DNA from: Phallus indusiatus
Taxonomy: Eukaryota; Basidiomycota; Agaricomycetes; Phallales; Phallaceae
NCBI GenBank assembly: GCA_027605045.1
Contig: JAQFWX010000001.1
Location: 1,550,001-1,614,000 of the forward strand
DNA length: 64,000 bases
Direction of reading: 5' to 3'
The position numbers and the translations under genes were made by a program. The notes under the pieces are model-generated. The model was not told where the DNA came from. It saw nothing but the letters and a program-made list of their open reading frames with translations, and ran no database searches. Below are positions 37,388 to 50,880 of this stretch, piece after piece; within the stretch, counting starts at the first letter, position 1, and each line of letters starts with the position of its first letter.

Positions 37388-40300
37388 TCAGCGATGGTGC
37401 TTTGAAGGTAACTCCGGTGCGGATAACCAGCCTCCGGCTTCCCAGCTGCAGCCAACGTGATATAAACACGCCATTCGCTCAGTAACATCCGTTATGCCGC
37501 GTAAGATTACACCCAATCGCTTGAAATCAATCGGCTTCAATAGCCACCCATCGAAACCGAGGTCGAGCATCTCGTGTCTTTGACGTTCGATCAGCGATGC
37601 AGAAACAGCGAAAATAGGTATGCGTCCATTCAACTGCACGGACCTCCTGCACGCCCGGATATCGTATGGCTTGCGACGTTCCAAAGCCCTAATGTGTTTG
37701 GTTGCTTCGAAACCATCCAATATAGGCATTCTATTACCCAATGGTTAGATTGGCTGAAAGGTTATGATTGCAAAGAGAATCCGCTCACTGGATATCCATC
37801 AAAATGCAATCAATCGACCTGTTCCCTTCAACGACTTCTACCCCCTCTTTACCATTACTACTCTTCAAAACTTCGTACCCATTCAGAAGTAATCGCTTTG
37901 ATAAAATTGTCCGATTAATCAAATCATCCTAATTGCGCTCAGGTCAGCGCCTAAATCCGGCTTGAAACAAGAAATGAATTCAATCTTACATCCACCACGA
38001 GAACTTTAAGTTCAGGAAGTTCGGATATCCGGTCCTTGGTTGGTTCCCGTGACTGTTTATCGTTTGCTTCGGTGGACCATCTGACACTGGTGACGGAGTC
38101 TTTATTAGGTGACGTTATCTGTTTATTTAGGGTTAGCGTATTGGATTCATGTCAGTACAAATAGACTACTAACCGAAGTAGAAGAATCTTTTTGTGATTC
38201 AGACTCGAAACTGATCAAGGAGCTGTCTTTATCCGAAGAGGAACTATGAGTTCCAAATGGAATAAGGAATGAGAACGTCGACCCTTCGTTAGATTTTGAA
38301 TCAACGCGAAGCTGCCCGCCCAATTGTTCAATAATACGAGCTACAACAGCCAACCCAAGGCCTTTAAGAAAGAACATCATCAAAAAACGACTTTAACGAA
38401 GAAAGAAGGGTAACGAATTACCAAGACCTGGAGAGTTGGAAGTCTTGGAACTGGTGTCAAGCTGCACCTGCTCAAACTCTCTGAACATGCTTTCCAGCTT
38501 TGCTTCTGATATCCCGCACCCAGTATCAGAAACGATGAATTCCACAGCTACCTGTTGTGGTGTGCGAAGTCCCTGAGGCTCAGGAAACCTCCGACATTCT
38601 ACAGCTATTTTGCCCTTAGACGTGTATTTGACTACAACTGATCAGATGGATATACGAAAAAGCGGTGACTTGACCCCTTACGAGCATTAGCCACCAGGTT
38701 ACCTAGAACCGTGCGGATTTTCTTCGCGTCGCCGATGACACATTTCGGACTAGTCACGGTTGACACTTGGAACGTTAAACCTCTTCGACCGGCTTCAATC
38801 CTTTAGCAGAGGATGTTAAAAACCTGATAAGCACAAAATCTAACGTGTCTCTTTACCTATATAAATGCACAGCTTCGTCTATAGATGCGTGCAGATCGAA
38901 TGGTTCATTGAAGGAGGTCTCTCCGCCACTCTCTAACCTTGTCAAATCCAGCAGGTCGTTGATCGTGAATAACAAGCTCTGAGATAGGGTATCAACAAGA
39001 TATTCAGTAGTAAAAAGGGGAAAAACACGGTACCTTGGATGCAGTATGAGAACGCAGTAAATTCTCTCGTGTTTCGCTGTCTAAAGGACCATTAAGGGCG
39101 AGCTCGAGGTAACTAGTAGGTTGAGTATAATCTAATATGCTGACGATTTAAAAACGATCCTCACTTTATAATATGATTCAGTGGTGTTCGAACTATTTAG
39201 GGCGACTTAATAAAAGAAATGAACGAAAGAAAGCAATCTGCCGCACCTTCGTGGCTTGCATTCGAAAGCAATAGATTGGTTAGCGGGGTTGACTGAAGAG
39301 CCGACTCCTTTTGTCTCCAGACTTCGATGAACTAGAGACACAATTCATCAGGGAGGGGGAACGTCCAGTCATCACAGCCTCTGCCTTACTTTGCCATAGA
39401 CTAAAGCAAGAACACCGGCTGTCTCTAGTTGCTCGTCTGTCCAAGACCGACATCGACCGACTACTCTTTCCGACCACATCTACAATGATGACGTTTATTG
39501 AGCGACGAAGCTGATGCTGAAACAGACGAAAATTGAATTTACTTTGAAAGACTGTCTAGGTTCAAGGACAGCGCCTGCGCCAATCCCATCCTATTCAAAG
39601 ACTCAGTAATGCATCCACACACAGATAAATCCACCTGCCTTATACGGTCTTCCAGCCCAATGTACATCTCTCATTTGACCCTTGCGGAGTAAAGCTATAA
39701 AGTCTTTCCCACCGCTAGATAGCGGTACATATAGTAAACCAGCAATAACTTCAAGACCGGTGGGTAAGGTAAGATCGGGGAAGTCAATTGTGACCGCTTG
39801 AGATACTTGCAGCATTCTGCGGGATTTTTGCTAAGTAACGTCACCCCGTCGAGAGTTTGGATAGAACTGGACTCACTCAAACTGTTTGAGCCGAAGATAC
39901 TCCGCTAAAATTAGAATCTCTTGCCCTGCCGAACCGGACAAGCGTTAGAAGTTACTATCAAGTTCATTTCTTTACGAAAAAAACGTACCATGTAAGTTTG
40001 GGCCTAAAATTTTAGCACCCTCTCCAACAACTAGCACTCCATAATCAGCGTCAAACAAAGACAAAAGGTCCTCTGCGTTTGAGATGATATAACCCGTTGG
40101 ATGTGCATCACTGGGTAACGTGCTAATCTATTCTGAATTTTAGGGAATTATTGCAAAATTATAAAGAAAACATCACTTACGAGCTTGCGTGTATGTAATC
40201 TTTGCGCATAGCATAATCTTTCGACATTACGGGATATCGCATCGCTAAGCAGTCTCAGCATTTGCCGAACAGGGAAAGATACACGCATTCCGTATTCTCC

Positions 40301-42868
40301 GTACTGAAAAAAATAGTTCGTATTTCTTTCCCGGTTTCAAAAAATAAATACGCACGGAATGACAAGCTATCAAGCCCCAAAGGGATCCGAAAGCTACGAT
40401 GGACTAAAAAATGGGGGGAACGTCATAAAACGAGTCAACTTGAGAAAAGCTGCGCAGACGTACAATAGACATTGAGGCTCGGACTCCCATATTTGCCAAA
40501 TCTGAAAAGGCATTAGACGTCGACAAAAATGCTTTGGCCGAAACCAACATTTAATATGAATTGGGCTCATCGCCCGCAAATATGCATGGGTCATATCCTG
40601 GAATATGGAATCAGTACTTTAGAAACAGGTTATCAGGCGAACGCATTCACTAAGGGGTATTCAAGATCTTTTTTCGAGCGTACTACCAGACGAGCCGTGT
40701 GTTGAGAACGATCGTATAATAGCCGGACTTTGTCTGTAAAGCAGTAATAAGCAAGTTGCCCCGGAACGAGACAGGGAGTCGCATACTTAGTAGATATAAT
40801 TCGCGAGCCTAAAGAACAATCAGCTTCTAGTTGCTACACTATATGTGTAAAAATCTGACGCACCTGAGCAGGAATATCACTAGCAGGAAAATGTAAATTC
40901 TTATACAAATCGTGTGTATGGGCCCAATCAACAAGCTCTGCGACGACCAACCCGTTCCATGACTCATCAAACTGGTAGACAAGCACGCGGTGAAACTGGC
41001 ACAAATCTTTAATAACACCGACGACGATCTTGAGGAACATGTCAAGGTCTGTGGCATTGGCAAGTTGATCGTTGACCTGAGCGAGAACGCTGAAGACATC
41101 CATCGTGCCTATACCAACATTCCTAGCAGCTCTTCGCCGATTAACTTGACCATGATTAGTGTCACTTCCTCGTACCCTCCGCATTCGCTCTAAAGCACGT
41201 AGCGGTTTGGAAAAGCTTGTAGTGCTTTCCAGGATATCCTCGCGACGAGGAAACCAGTTTTCTTCACCCTGAAGTCCTTGATGAGAAAGCATATCACCAT
41301 CGTCGTCGTCGCCGTCCTCCCTCACATTTGGTGTTAACATGGCTGAAGGAGGTCCCACGGTCTTATCATCACTATTACCACTTAGTGTGCTGGAGCCGGG
41401 ATCGCTAGTTTCGCGTGAACCGCGTGAAGAGCCTCCAGAGGAAGCACTGTCTGATGTAGGAAGAGGATATAGAGGGTTATATATATCCCTTTCTAATTCA
41501 AATTCGAGGATGATAGGACCCGACGGTGATCGATGTACTGCACACCAGCAGGTCCAAAGTCGGCGTGCTTCAGGATGTGACGAGCCTCCTGCTGCAGCAG
41601 CAGAACCGGGTTCGCCATAGCCGTTGAGCAGAAACACCTGAGGTCCTTCGGGAGCATCTGTTGCGTCGGAACCTTGATCGACAAGAAACTGAACATTATC
41701 CCATAGGATATCGGCTTGGGAATCGGGTAATGTTTCGGTAAAGCACTCGAGAGAGAAGAGATATCGTGGCGATAATCCTAACAATTCTGTTGAATTCTTA
41801 ACGAAAACGAGGTGTCGCTCATCTTGTTGGACGTGAAGAAGAAAACGATTATCCATACCTCTGAAACTTGATGTACGACGAGCAGATCATCATCTTCTTC
41901 GATCGCTATGAGCACGCCGAATCCTTGAACGGCGCCAGGGACACGAATAGGCTTGAAGGGTATGAAAATCAGCCCAGCGCGAAAGAAGAAAAAAAAAGAG
42001 AGAAACGAACCTCGTCTTCGCAACAGCTCAATTTTCCTTCTCGGCCAACGATGACATGATGTTCTCCACCATCTAACTGAACATGTTGAAACCGGTAGGT
42101 TATCAAGGGTGCGTCTTCGCTATCGCTCGACGGTACACTAGACGATGGGCCGCGACGACCTGAGTCACCCAGCGAACTCGAAGGAGCTGAGGGGACACTC
42201 TCCGCAGCAACACGAGAGTTGGACGACAAAGAGCCATCCGTACTTCCGTGACCATACCCCCGGGAGCCACTGGCAGCACGCAGCATACTGGCGTTGTTGT
42301 TGATGTCTTCAGACCGGATTGGAGCAAGATGTACGAGACCGGAATTGACAATACTAGATCGTGAAGATTCCGTGTCCGAGGTAGGATAACCACTATCTGC
42401 CATAGCGACAGCAGCAACAGCAGAGATGGGTTCAGGGCGCACAGGAAAGTCAGACTCTGATTTGTCCGGTATATAAGGGACTGGTTCCCCCGTGGGCCCT
42501 TCTATAATCTTTGAGGACGGCGGATCAAGGGCTGATGCGTTACAATTCTGTAATGGGTTTGTAGCAAAAGAAAGCCGGCTGTCATTCTCTCCTGGGAAGT
42601 CACGGAAATTCACTGGAATCTTCCCCTTGTAGCTGGCGTCGCTAATTTCAACTGTTACTTCACCGCCTTGACGATGATCTTGTAAAGTGTTAGGGCGTCT
42701 TTGTGGAGCTTTCTGGAGGTTGGCATCATCGTCGAGTTTTGTGCTGTCTGCAGGAGTGGCCATTGGAGCGTGAATCCCGGTCAGGAGCGAGCGCACGGGG
42801 TAAACGTACAAATTACTTGACGAAGCAGCAGAAACGATGAAATTGTTGTCTTCTTCATGTTTGGGCAT
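37388..42868 (-). CDS. PHY1: Fungal phytochrome, hybrid histidine kinase (PAS-GAF-PHY-HK-REC)
   Basis: The first ~275 residues are Ser/Pro-rich and disordered. Next comes SCCEDE (Cys282/Cys283) joined by an intron to [16 protein letters not shown], the bacteriophytochrome PAS entry, so the biliverdin-binding Cys is present. GAF/PHY motifs follow: [61 protein letters not shown] (across introns), [10 protein letters not shown] and [16 protein letters not shown]. The histidine-kinase H-box reads [14 protein letters not shown], with N-box [14 protein letters not shown]1 [11 protein letters not shown] and G2 [17 protein letters not shown]. The receiver has [18 protein letters not shown] (phospho-Asp) and the conserved Lys in WLLKPIDF. 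It senses red/far-red light and signals by phosphorelay. Over ten short introns were followed by eye. The C-terminal tail after the receiver is about 35 residues. Confidence 0.93.
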
Positions 42869-45218
42869 GTTCCCCGCTTCTCGTTATTGACAACACAGCG
42901 TGATGAGCACTGGCTGGTTACTCCTCCCAGGGGCTAATAGTAAAATAGTAATATTCTGTGTAAGGAAAGACACGTGACCTAATTCGCGTCAATTACGTTG
43001 GAAACACTTCTACCGCACCCAGCGCTAAAGCGCTAAGCTCAAGGTTTGTCCTAACCTTCCTTTCTAGACCGCAGTTTCTAAGCCTTCTTGATGTTGATGC
43101 TCAAAATTGGAATGGTGGACTACCAATAATAATAAGTATGTATTATATGTACAGCCTTTCTCCATTTGCTCCTCATTTTGTTTTTTTTTCATGTGCATGA
43201 ACTCGCCAGTTTCACTTAAAGTTTCGTTTCGCATGGACCGGGGGAAATTGAAGATCAGCGATTTTTATTGACTTGAGTCTAGACTGATGGTGGTCGTAAG
43301 GTGCTCCACAAGTATCTACTACATGCCAAGTAGTCACCCATCGGCTTCGTCTTTAAAGTTAACGTTCAGCGGTGACTTCGATTGATTCGTCCAAACGATC
43401 ATGTGTCGCAAGGCTTAAAGGGCTAAAATATTAAAACCCGTCGCAATATTCTGAAACGAGAAAAAATAGGCAGAGGCGACCGAATCATCACAATCTTCTA
43501 AATCTGACCAGGCACTTTTTACGACATAAAGAAGACACTATGACAGAGGAAGAGGTCATAGCGTTATCGCTACATGAGTACTCGACTCTTGCTCCAAAAC
43601 AAACCTGGCTTAGCGACAGGAAAAGAAAGGTCAAGCGCATAAATATCGTTATTCATGCAGTCGAGCCTCATCCCGGACTAACAGCATCATAACTCACATA
43701 CAAACACCTTTAAAACAAGAAATTAGCCTCGAGTCTCTTCTAGAATTTTCCCGGCATAGATGTTTGCTATAGAAGAAGGAAGACAAGGTTATATATATGT
43801 AACCTTTTGGCCAGCTGGCCTCACGTAATTGCTAAGTTAATGTTAATAACCTCGTTCGTTTGCTGGGATATCTAACTACCGATCACCGGAATTGATTTAA
43901 GAAAGTCAGTAAGCAGGGCAACCTCACATGAAGTATAGGAGGAGTTGCTTTGGAATATTATCGAAACCTTCAGATTTTAATGAGAACGAGTAAACCCAAC
44001 ATGAATTACCCCCAGATTAATGATGCTGGCGACAAAATTTTAATTCACCACTTTTCAAGACAACGCCGAAATATGCCTATTGAATTTGCACATTACATTA
44101 ATAAAAATTTGGGATATAGAATTAGATACTTCTGAAGACGTGAACTTTCGCGAATGCGCCAATCTTATTTGGATTAAACGATCACTCACTCAAGAATTGA
44201 GTTATAACTTCCATGACAGTCTGGTAAACAAACCTAGGCGAGAAACAACCAGAACATACATGGTAAGGAGCCGATTTTAACGGTTCTGAGCGGGCTTCAC
44301 TGGGAAACATACAGCTCTGCTTCCGTCCGTTGTTCTTTGGCACTTGTCCTATTAACTCCTTCCTAGTCCTCGAAATATGCGACTCCTATTGAATAGTACA
44401 CAAGTCCAATACATTGCTCCTTAATCTTCCGAGTTCGGTATGACCTTCTGGGCCATTCGAATTAAGATCCTAGTTATAAGTTTGTGCATTCATCAAAAAA
44501 AAAAACAGGTTCCGTGAACGTTATAATAAAGCCTCCAATCTTCAGTTTTGTGTCCTATTAGGTCAGGAGACTTATTGATTCCATTTACGAGCACGAGGAC
44601 ATTATATGAGATTCACGTGGGTGTAGTCCATCGCGAGAACGAGAAGGATAAAGGACTCCCGAGAACAATTCAAGTTCTGAAATAAGCAGTCACAATTTGG
44701 CGAAACAATCCCAGTCTTTGCCAAGGAGGAAAGTATAATATAATGGGCAAGCCAAGGAGGAATTAAAGATGGATTTTTTCAGGCGAATCATGACAGATCG
44801 AACTTGAACTTGAATTGGGTAAGTCGACTGGACCAAGTATGGAAGGTTTCCCTGAACGCCAGCGCATAGTCAAATCACCGTTAAATCCTGTCATGTACCT
44901 TTGGATGGTATTGGGAAGGAACTGCCGTGATTTGAAGTAGGAGATCAGATGCTTTTTACAGTGACAAACCTCACTCGTTGAAGTGGGGCTCGGGCTTCCG
45001 AGACCGGGTTCGCGCCGCTCACGGTGAGTTTCAAATGATAATATTCTGAGCACCATAGCACCATTAATTTCAATCACAATTCAAACTTGGTGATTTCACC
45101 TTGGGAGACAACAACTCCACCAATCAGCATTTTTATATTCAAATGAGGCTGTGCCAACTGTGGCTTGCAGACTCTGCCGGACCTACAGTGAAATCACTGA
45201 CGACGACGCGCTTCACGA
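42869..45218. other. Intergenic region of about 2.3 kb, phytochrome / beta-helix gene
   Basis: Divergent region without a convincing gene. Small frames (43950-44135 plus, 44080-44280 plus, 44763-45077 minus) lack family features. It is AT-rich and contains short homopolymer runs. It must include both promoters. No tRNA or repeat was confirmed. Confidence 0.5.
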
Positions 45219-47773
45219 ATGGACTACACTCGCCCACCCATTCCTCCTAGATCGACAAAGCCACCGGGTCCCTATTCTCTTCCTGTTAATCCTTTGCTTT
45301 CAAAAGAAAACAGCGTTTCTCCCTTGTTCGATCATTACAGATGGCCGCAAGCAGGAGCACTTTATCCGCCTGGCCAATGGCCTACACCGGAGCTCCTGAT
45401 GTATCCCATAGGACGCCATACAATATGTAACAATGGTCCTTTTACCTCTGAGACTCTGCAAAGCGTGCTGGATGATATGGGTCCCTCCTCAATCGTATAT
45501 CTCCCCCCGTCATCGAAATGGACCATAAACCAGCCAATCAAATTACACGAAAACCAAGAATTGGCTACCTGGGGTTATCCCGTTGAAGAAAGTCAAATGG
45601 CTTTATTAGAGGCAGGGGAGGACTGCTACCCCTTTATTGTGAATGCTTGGGCGATCACTGGTGCTAAATTACGGAACGTTGTGGTTGACGGCGGAAGACA
45701 AAAGTACAGTTATGAACCCAAGTGTGGAGTTATGCTACAGTTCGTTTATAAAAGTACTCAAAAACTATCGCTGAGCGCTGAATCTTTGTACGCAGATTTG
45801 GACAAAAGGCGTATAACCAGGTAAACGTATAATCAACTAATGCCATTCCACCTAGTACCTCTAACATCGTTTCCAGGTCGTTGATCGATGTATTCTCCGT
45901 CACCCCAGGCACTGGTAACTCACTTTGCAGTGTTCTCTATATTTTTGAATTTCGTACTAACTGAGCGACTTAGGTCGTGCGTACAAGCTTTCCAAGGAAG
46001 TCATAATGTTCGGATCACCAACAACAAAATTGGACCTGCCGGAATTGGCTCAGAAATAAAAGGAGGAGAGTGGGCAGATGGAGTACGTGCAAAAACACAG
46101 CCAGCAAAAGTTAATTTCATTCCAAACCAAATTTGTAGATATCGTTTGCGGGCTCTCATGGCCTTGTCGCCGGCAATGAAATTATAGATGCAACGGATGG
46201 TGCAATAGGTAAATATTCCACGACCTTACTGCCTTCAAGTGCTAACGTTTCTGTCTATTTCTTTATTTGACCGAAAGTTGTGTTTGGCGCACCTGGGACA
46301 TTAGTGATATCCAATACAATCATCAGCCAAAACAGCGTGACACTTGGCGGTATAAACATGGTAGACTTTGCTGGTAAGACCCACTGATTGCGAACCATGT
46401 GAACCAAAAACATGTTGCTAATACAAGTTTGCGAGCAGACCAAGGCAATTACTCGGGTACGCAAGTTGTTCATAACACTTTAATCGCTCGCGGGCCATCT
46501 GGCTACTTCAAAACCGGTATCGGTCAAGGACCTTCTGTGTGGTGGAAACAAAACCCGCCTGAAAAAGTCAACTATGGCGCTGTTGTCATGTACAACCTTA
46601 TTGACTCGCAAGCTATCAATGGTCAATTCGGAAGTTTTGGTTATGGCTTTCCAGTTGCATCTAACGTCCGCGACTGGATTTGCGTCGGCAATGTTAGTTT
46701 GGGTCACGTACCGTACACAGGGGACCTTACCAAATCTCTCCCTACGCCAAACGCACCTCCAGGAGCTTTCATATACGACGGTAACCCTCTTACAACCGTT
46801 TTCATTCCTTCAAACTCTTATTTCGTTAATGACCCGGATGCGTATCGAGGAAAGGTTGTCTTGCAATCTGATTTCATGGGTCAGTTAGGACGCATCGCTG
46901 CTTTAATCGCAATCGAGCCTGGCGTTACTCGTGTCCGAAGCTACGGACCAGGTCAATTCGTTTTAAACAGTGGACAGTCCACACATGTAGCCGATATAAC
47001 ACTGTCATTCGATCAGGACAATCACATCCGAATTCGTCAACGGCGATCAGACGGGAACGGACTTATTCTATGGGAAGCTAGGTCAAGGCAGCCAGGGATA
47101 CCGGAGCAATATCTGCATTACTCCGAAGCGGGCAAACTCTCCATTGGTTCTCCTCAAGGACATGTCGATGATTTCACGCCATACATTCATTCAAATGTTG
47201 ACGGCGGCTCATTCACCATATCCAGCCTCAATCCATACCTAACCATCACGAAGCCCCCCTTGCACAGCCTTCTCTTCGCGTCCGCTTATATTTTCTCCCA
47301 AAACAAAAGTTTCCTCCTCGGCCAGATCGTTGCGCGGTCATATAACGACAGGACTATCCTTTATACCCTCAGTCCCTATTGCCAGTTCGTAGTGTTGCGA
47401 AGCAAAAGACCCAACGCTCCTCTTCCGACCCTTCCATTAGTTTGGCCTGAGAAGGAACGAGAACACGAATGGGACTGGGAGGTGGTTTGGCATACGCCCA
47501 AGCCTCCCACCGATAGGAGAACGGACGCGTCGATGCATTTTCAAGGCGACGGAAATCTTGTACGTGGCGTTTTTTCATTAAATACCTTTCTGCCAGTATT
47601 CTTAGACGCTTTACAAAAAATAGGTGATTTATTCAAATAAACAGGTCCCTTGGGCTTCAGGCACGCATGGACGCGTTCCTCCCGCAACCATCTTGCGATT
47701 AGGCTTCGGAACAGCCACAGAACCATGGCTTGAATTAATTACCGACGAGGGACACAGAGTTTGGAGTAGTTAA
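45219..47773 (+). CDS. Right-handed parallel beta-helix protein (pectate-lyase-like fold) with bulb-lectin-like tail
   Basis: Spliced exons give coil-repeat segments typical of parallel beta-helices: LRNVVVDGG, SHNVRITNNKIGPAG, GEWADG joined to ISFAGSHGLVAGNEIIDATDGAI, VFGAPGTLVISNTIISQN, VTLGGINMVDFA joined to DQGNYSGTQVVHNTLI. The C-terminal ~200 residues contain LSFDQDNHIRIRQ and MHFQGDGNL joined to WASGTHG and LITDEGHRVWSS, which resembles a B-lectin (mannose-binding bulb lectin) repeat. Introns at about 45838-45877 and 46079-46139 are clear; the intron near 45746-45815 is uncertain. No signal peptide is visible on the chosen start, so an upstream first exon may be missing. Likely role: polysaccharide binding or lysis, by fold only. 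It lies 494 bp before a sugar-permease gene on the same strand. Confidence 0.75.
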
Positions 47774-48266
47774 GAAATGATCTGGACGCATACTTTATAT
47801 CAGTCTTGGAGGTACCGTTAATATGATTGCATATCTTAAAGACACGATTCTATTGATTTGGCGCCTCACTGGCATGCAACACGGCAGAAAACTCGGGTGT
47901 TTGCATGATTGCTTCTAGTTCTTGATGCTAAAGCTCACCCGACCTTGGAACCATGTGATACGCTGGTTATTGGTGCAACTTCTTCTCCAAACCAGCCCAT
48001 ATGTAAGATGTACCCTTCTTCGCGCGGAGTAAACGGACCGCAAGATTCATTTCCGGCATCGTCACGGGTTCTTCCAGATTTCATCATGACAGAATAGATA
48101 TATGTTACGAAGATGAAGGTAGTTCTAAGCTCCTCTTTTACTGCCATTAGCTCAAGTTCAAGTTGCGCATCTCGGTTCCTTTAAGATTTACGAATTCAAA
48201 GAAGATCTATCGGTTTATCTTGGATAATCAGAATCGTTACTACACCACTCAGTTGTTCAACTTACA
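47774..48266. other. Intergenic region with an unassigned minus-strand frame
   Basis: About 490 bp. A 70-codon minus-strand frame (48147-47935) includes the segment GPFTPREEGYILHMGWFGEE, which reads like a real protein rather than random sequence. I cannot name it, and no exon partners were found. It may be a relic. The rest contains the sugar-permease promoter. Confidence 0.4.
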
Positions 48267-50880
48267 ATGGGGAATCCGGGTTTATCTAGCAGTCCGATCG
48301 TACAAGAGAAAATCGTCGTTCCTACTCAACTATCGCGAGCCCAATTCATATACGCCTATTCTCTAATCACTAGTTTGTTCTTCGCTTGGGGATTTGCCTA
48401 TGGACTTTTGGATTCGTTAAACAAGTACGTGCCGTTAGCGACGTGGGCTCTGTGTTTCTCCGATGACTGAGCCATATTGCCAAGGCACTTCCAAATCGTA
48501 TTTGGTATTACCAAGACGGAGTCCACGTTCATGCAGGTCTCGTATTTTGGTTGGTATTGTAATTATCAAGAAAATCCTTATTTTGTTCACACCTGTTATG
48601 CCAGGGGCTTATTTCCTCTGGGCACCGTAAGTCTTATGGGCACTCAAAATTAGACAAATGATTCCTTATTTTCGGACTTCCCCTTCAAATTTATTACCAG
48701 ATGGGCTGGTGCTTTCATGCGCCGTGTTGGCTATAAGGTATTGATTTACGCCTTTGTTTTCGTCTGTGATTTATTAAGTCTCTTTCAAGAATGGTATATA
48801 CTGTGGATTAACGATGTATTCTGTAAGTCTGTTAGATATGCCGTCACATTGTATTAACGCCTTTTGATATTTCAGTTGGGCGCAAGTGAGTGAAAAACAC
48901 ATCGGTGTGACCATTAACTCATAGAATTTCCAATATCAGTCTTCTATTGGCCTGGTAATTCTATTCCTTCACCCAATCATGGTTCTTTCGTTGATTTGAC
49001 ATAATGATCTATTTAGTTGCTGTGAAACGCAGTTACGCAGGTTTTGTAGTACGTTATCATGGTATTGGATGCACTGGCAAGACAATTTAACGTGGATTAT
49101 GTAGGTTTGTACCTTCTTCATTTCGATGGGTTTATCAACTTTGGAAGTTGCGGCCAATACCTATATCACAGGTGAGAATTTTATATGCTGAAAATGTTTT
49201 AAATCTGTCAACTAATCACTCGTTCAAATAAGTCCTTGGCGACCCCAAATATGGTGCTATGAGATTAACCTTCAGCCAAGCATGGTATGAACGCTGCCTT
49301 TCGAGTTTTATCTTCATTTTCAATTTAATATTGTCAGGAACGGAATTGGTACCTTTGGTGAGATAACGCATTCTCATACTAATTGATCAAATGCATGTGC
49401 CTAATTCCTTTGTAGCCGGACCACTAATCGCCTCTCAAGAATTTTTCAAAGGAAAGAATGCAACGTCCTTAACGAATGTCCAATGGGTCTATCTCGCAGT
49501 AGGTGAGTTCGAGACGAACATCGTTGGTCGGGAGCAACAAGACCTATAAATCTGCATCTCTATAGCCTGCTTTGGTGTTTTCCTCATAATCTTGTTCAGA
49601 CTGGCCAAGTTACCCGAAGTAGACGAGTCGAAGCTTCCCGACACATTAGACAATCAAAAAGATGTCGCTCCACTGCATAAGCAATACCATCTTATTTTTG
49701 GATTTTGGGCTCAGTTCTCGTAAGGAGTTTTTTCTTCGAATCTGGATCACTTTGATATATATCATGTGCTATCAGATATGTGGGATCCCAAGTTGCCGTT
49801 GCAACGGTGAGATTTGCAATTGACGTACAAGCCATAAGAAGAAAGCTAATAATTTCCTTCTCAAAAAATAGTTCTGCACGAATTTCTTTTCTGATACGCC
49901 TTCTATCGGTTTCTCACCCTCGAAGGCCTCGTTATGGTACTCGTATTGTCAAATGGTCTTCGCATTGGGGTAAAAACAACTCTTTCTCCATAACTTATAA
50001 CCCTAATTCCTTCAATAAGGCGATTCATCGGCGCAATAGTATTGAGATGGGTAGATCGTGAGGCTTATTAGTTGTCTTTCTGTTTGGGGTTCGGTAATAA
50101 TTCGGAATCCATAGCTGCACATGCTCTGACATTTTATCTACTGGTAAATCCTCTGTTCTTCAATCCTAACTCGTTCCTATAAACTTGACTGTCACGTTAC
50201 CTAAAGGCTTGTTGCTTGTTTACCATCGGTGTGGTGGTCGGTAATGGCACGTCTGCCGTTGCTTCAATGTTTTGTGAGCACATTACGCTAATGAGTGTTC
50301 ATTACTCATCCCTCTCATAGTCTTGTTCTTCTTCGAGAGTATATGCTGGGTAAGTTAAAATTTCCATGGATATTCAAAATGAAAATAATGGGTTGATCAT
50401 ATGTCATATTCACTAGCCGACAATATACGTAAGACCAAATTTTTCATCCCTTCGTACATGAATCAATAAATGTCCCAAATAGGCACTTGCAATAAGTCGT
50501 TTAGGTTATTTGACGAAACAGGGCGGTAGTTTCGTTGTTTCAGGCGTTGGAGGTGGCGCGGTATGTCTTTACCCATTCATATAAAGCCATACAGCAATTA
50601 AACACCTTACTTCCTCCCCTCACAACTAATATAGCTCTATGCCCCCCTTCAAGGTGTATTATCCGACTCCAAAAACGTCCAATTGGGCTACTGGGTTGCA
50701 TTCGTAGGATACGTCAATGCGCTGGCATACGGTGTCGGAATGTGCATTGACAAGGAACGGCGAAAGAATATTGACGCAAAGTCGGGAAAGCTGATCTCAG
50801 ACGCTGACAGAGAACGTGATTCAAGCTCGGATCATGCGTATAGAGGGGAGAATGACTCTGATAAGGGTGAAAAGCAATAG
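48267..50880 (+). CDS. MFS sugar permease, FHS (fucose/glucose/galactose:H+ symporter-like) family
   Basis: Many short exons. The N-terminus MGNPGLSSSPIVQEK leads into FIYAYSLITSLFFAWGFAYGLLDSLNK, HFQIVFGITKTESTFMQVSYF, GAYFLWAP, AGAFMRRVGYK, and then YITVLGDPKYGAMRLTFSQAWNGIG. These match the bacterial FucP-type and fungal FHS transporters (ITKxxS...QxSYFxAYF...P.G...RxGYK). The second half has YSYCQMVFALGRFIGAIVL, transmembrane stretches, VVSGVGGGAMYPPLQG, and LGYWVAFVGYVNALAYGVG. A charged tail rich in Asp/Lys/Glu (residues after 50740) is cytosolic. All junctions checked keep frame. Twelve membrane helices are expected; the substrate, a hexose or L-fucose-like sugar, is inferred from family only. 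Some sites (for example 49799-49870) are bounded by ACG|GTGAGA and AATAG|TTC. Confidence 0.85.

Noticed and set aside
44980..45035. GGGTTCGCGCC sequence resembling a tRNA T-arm
   Set aside because: The T-loop lacks the conserved A58 pattern and no cloverleaf could be formed around it.
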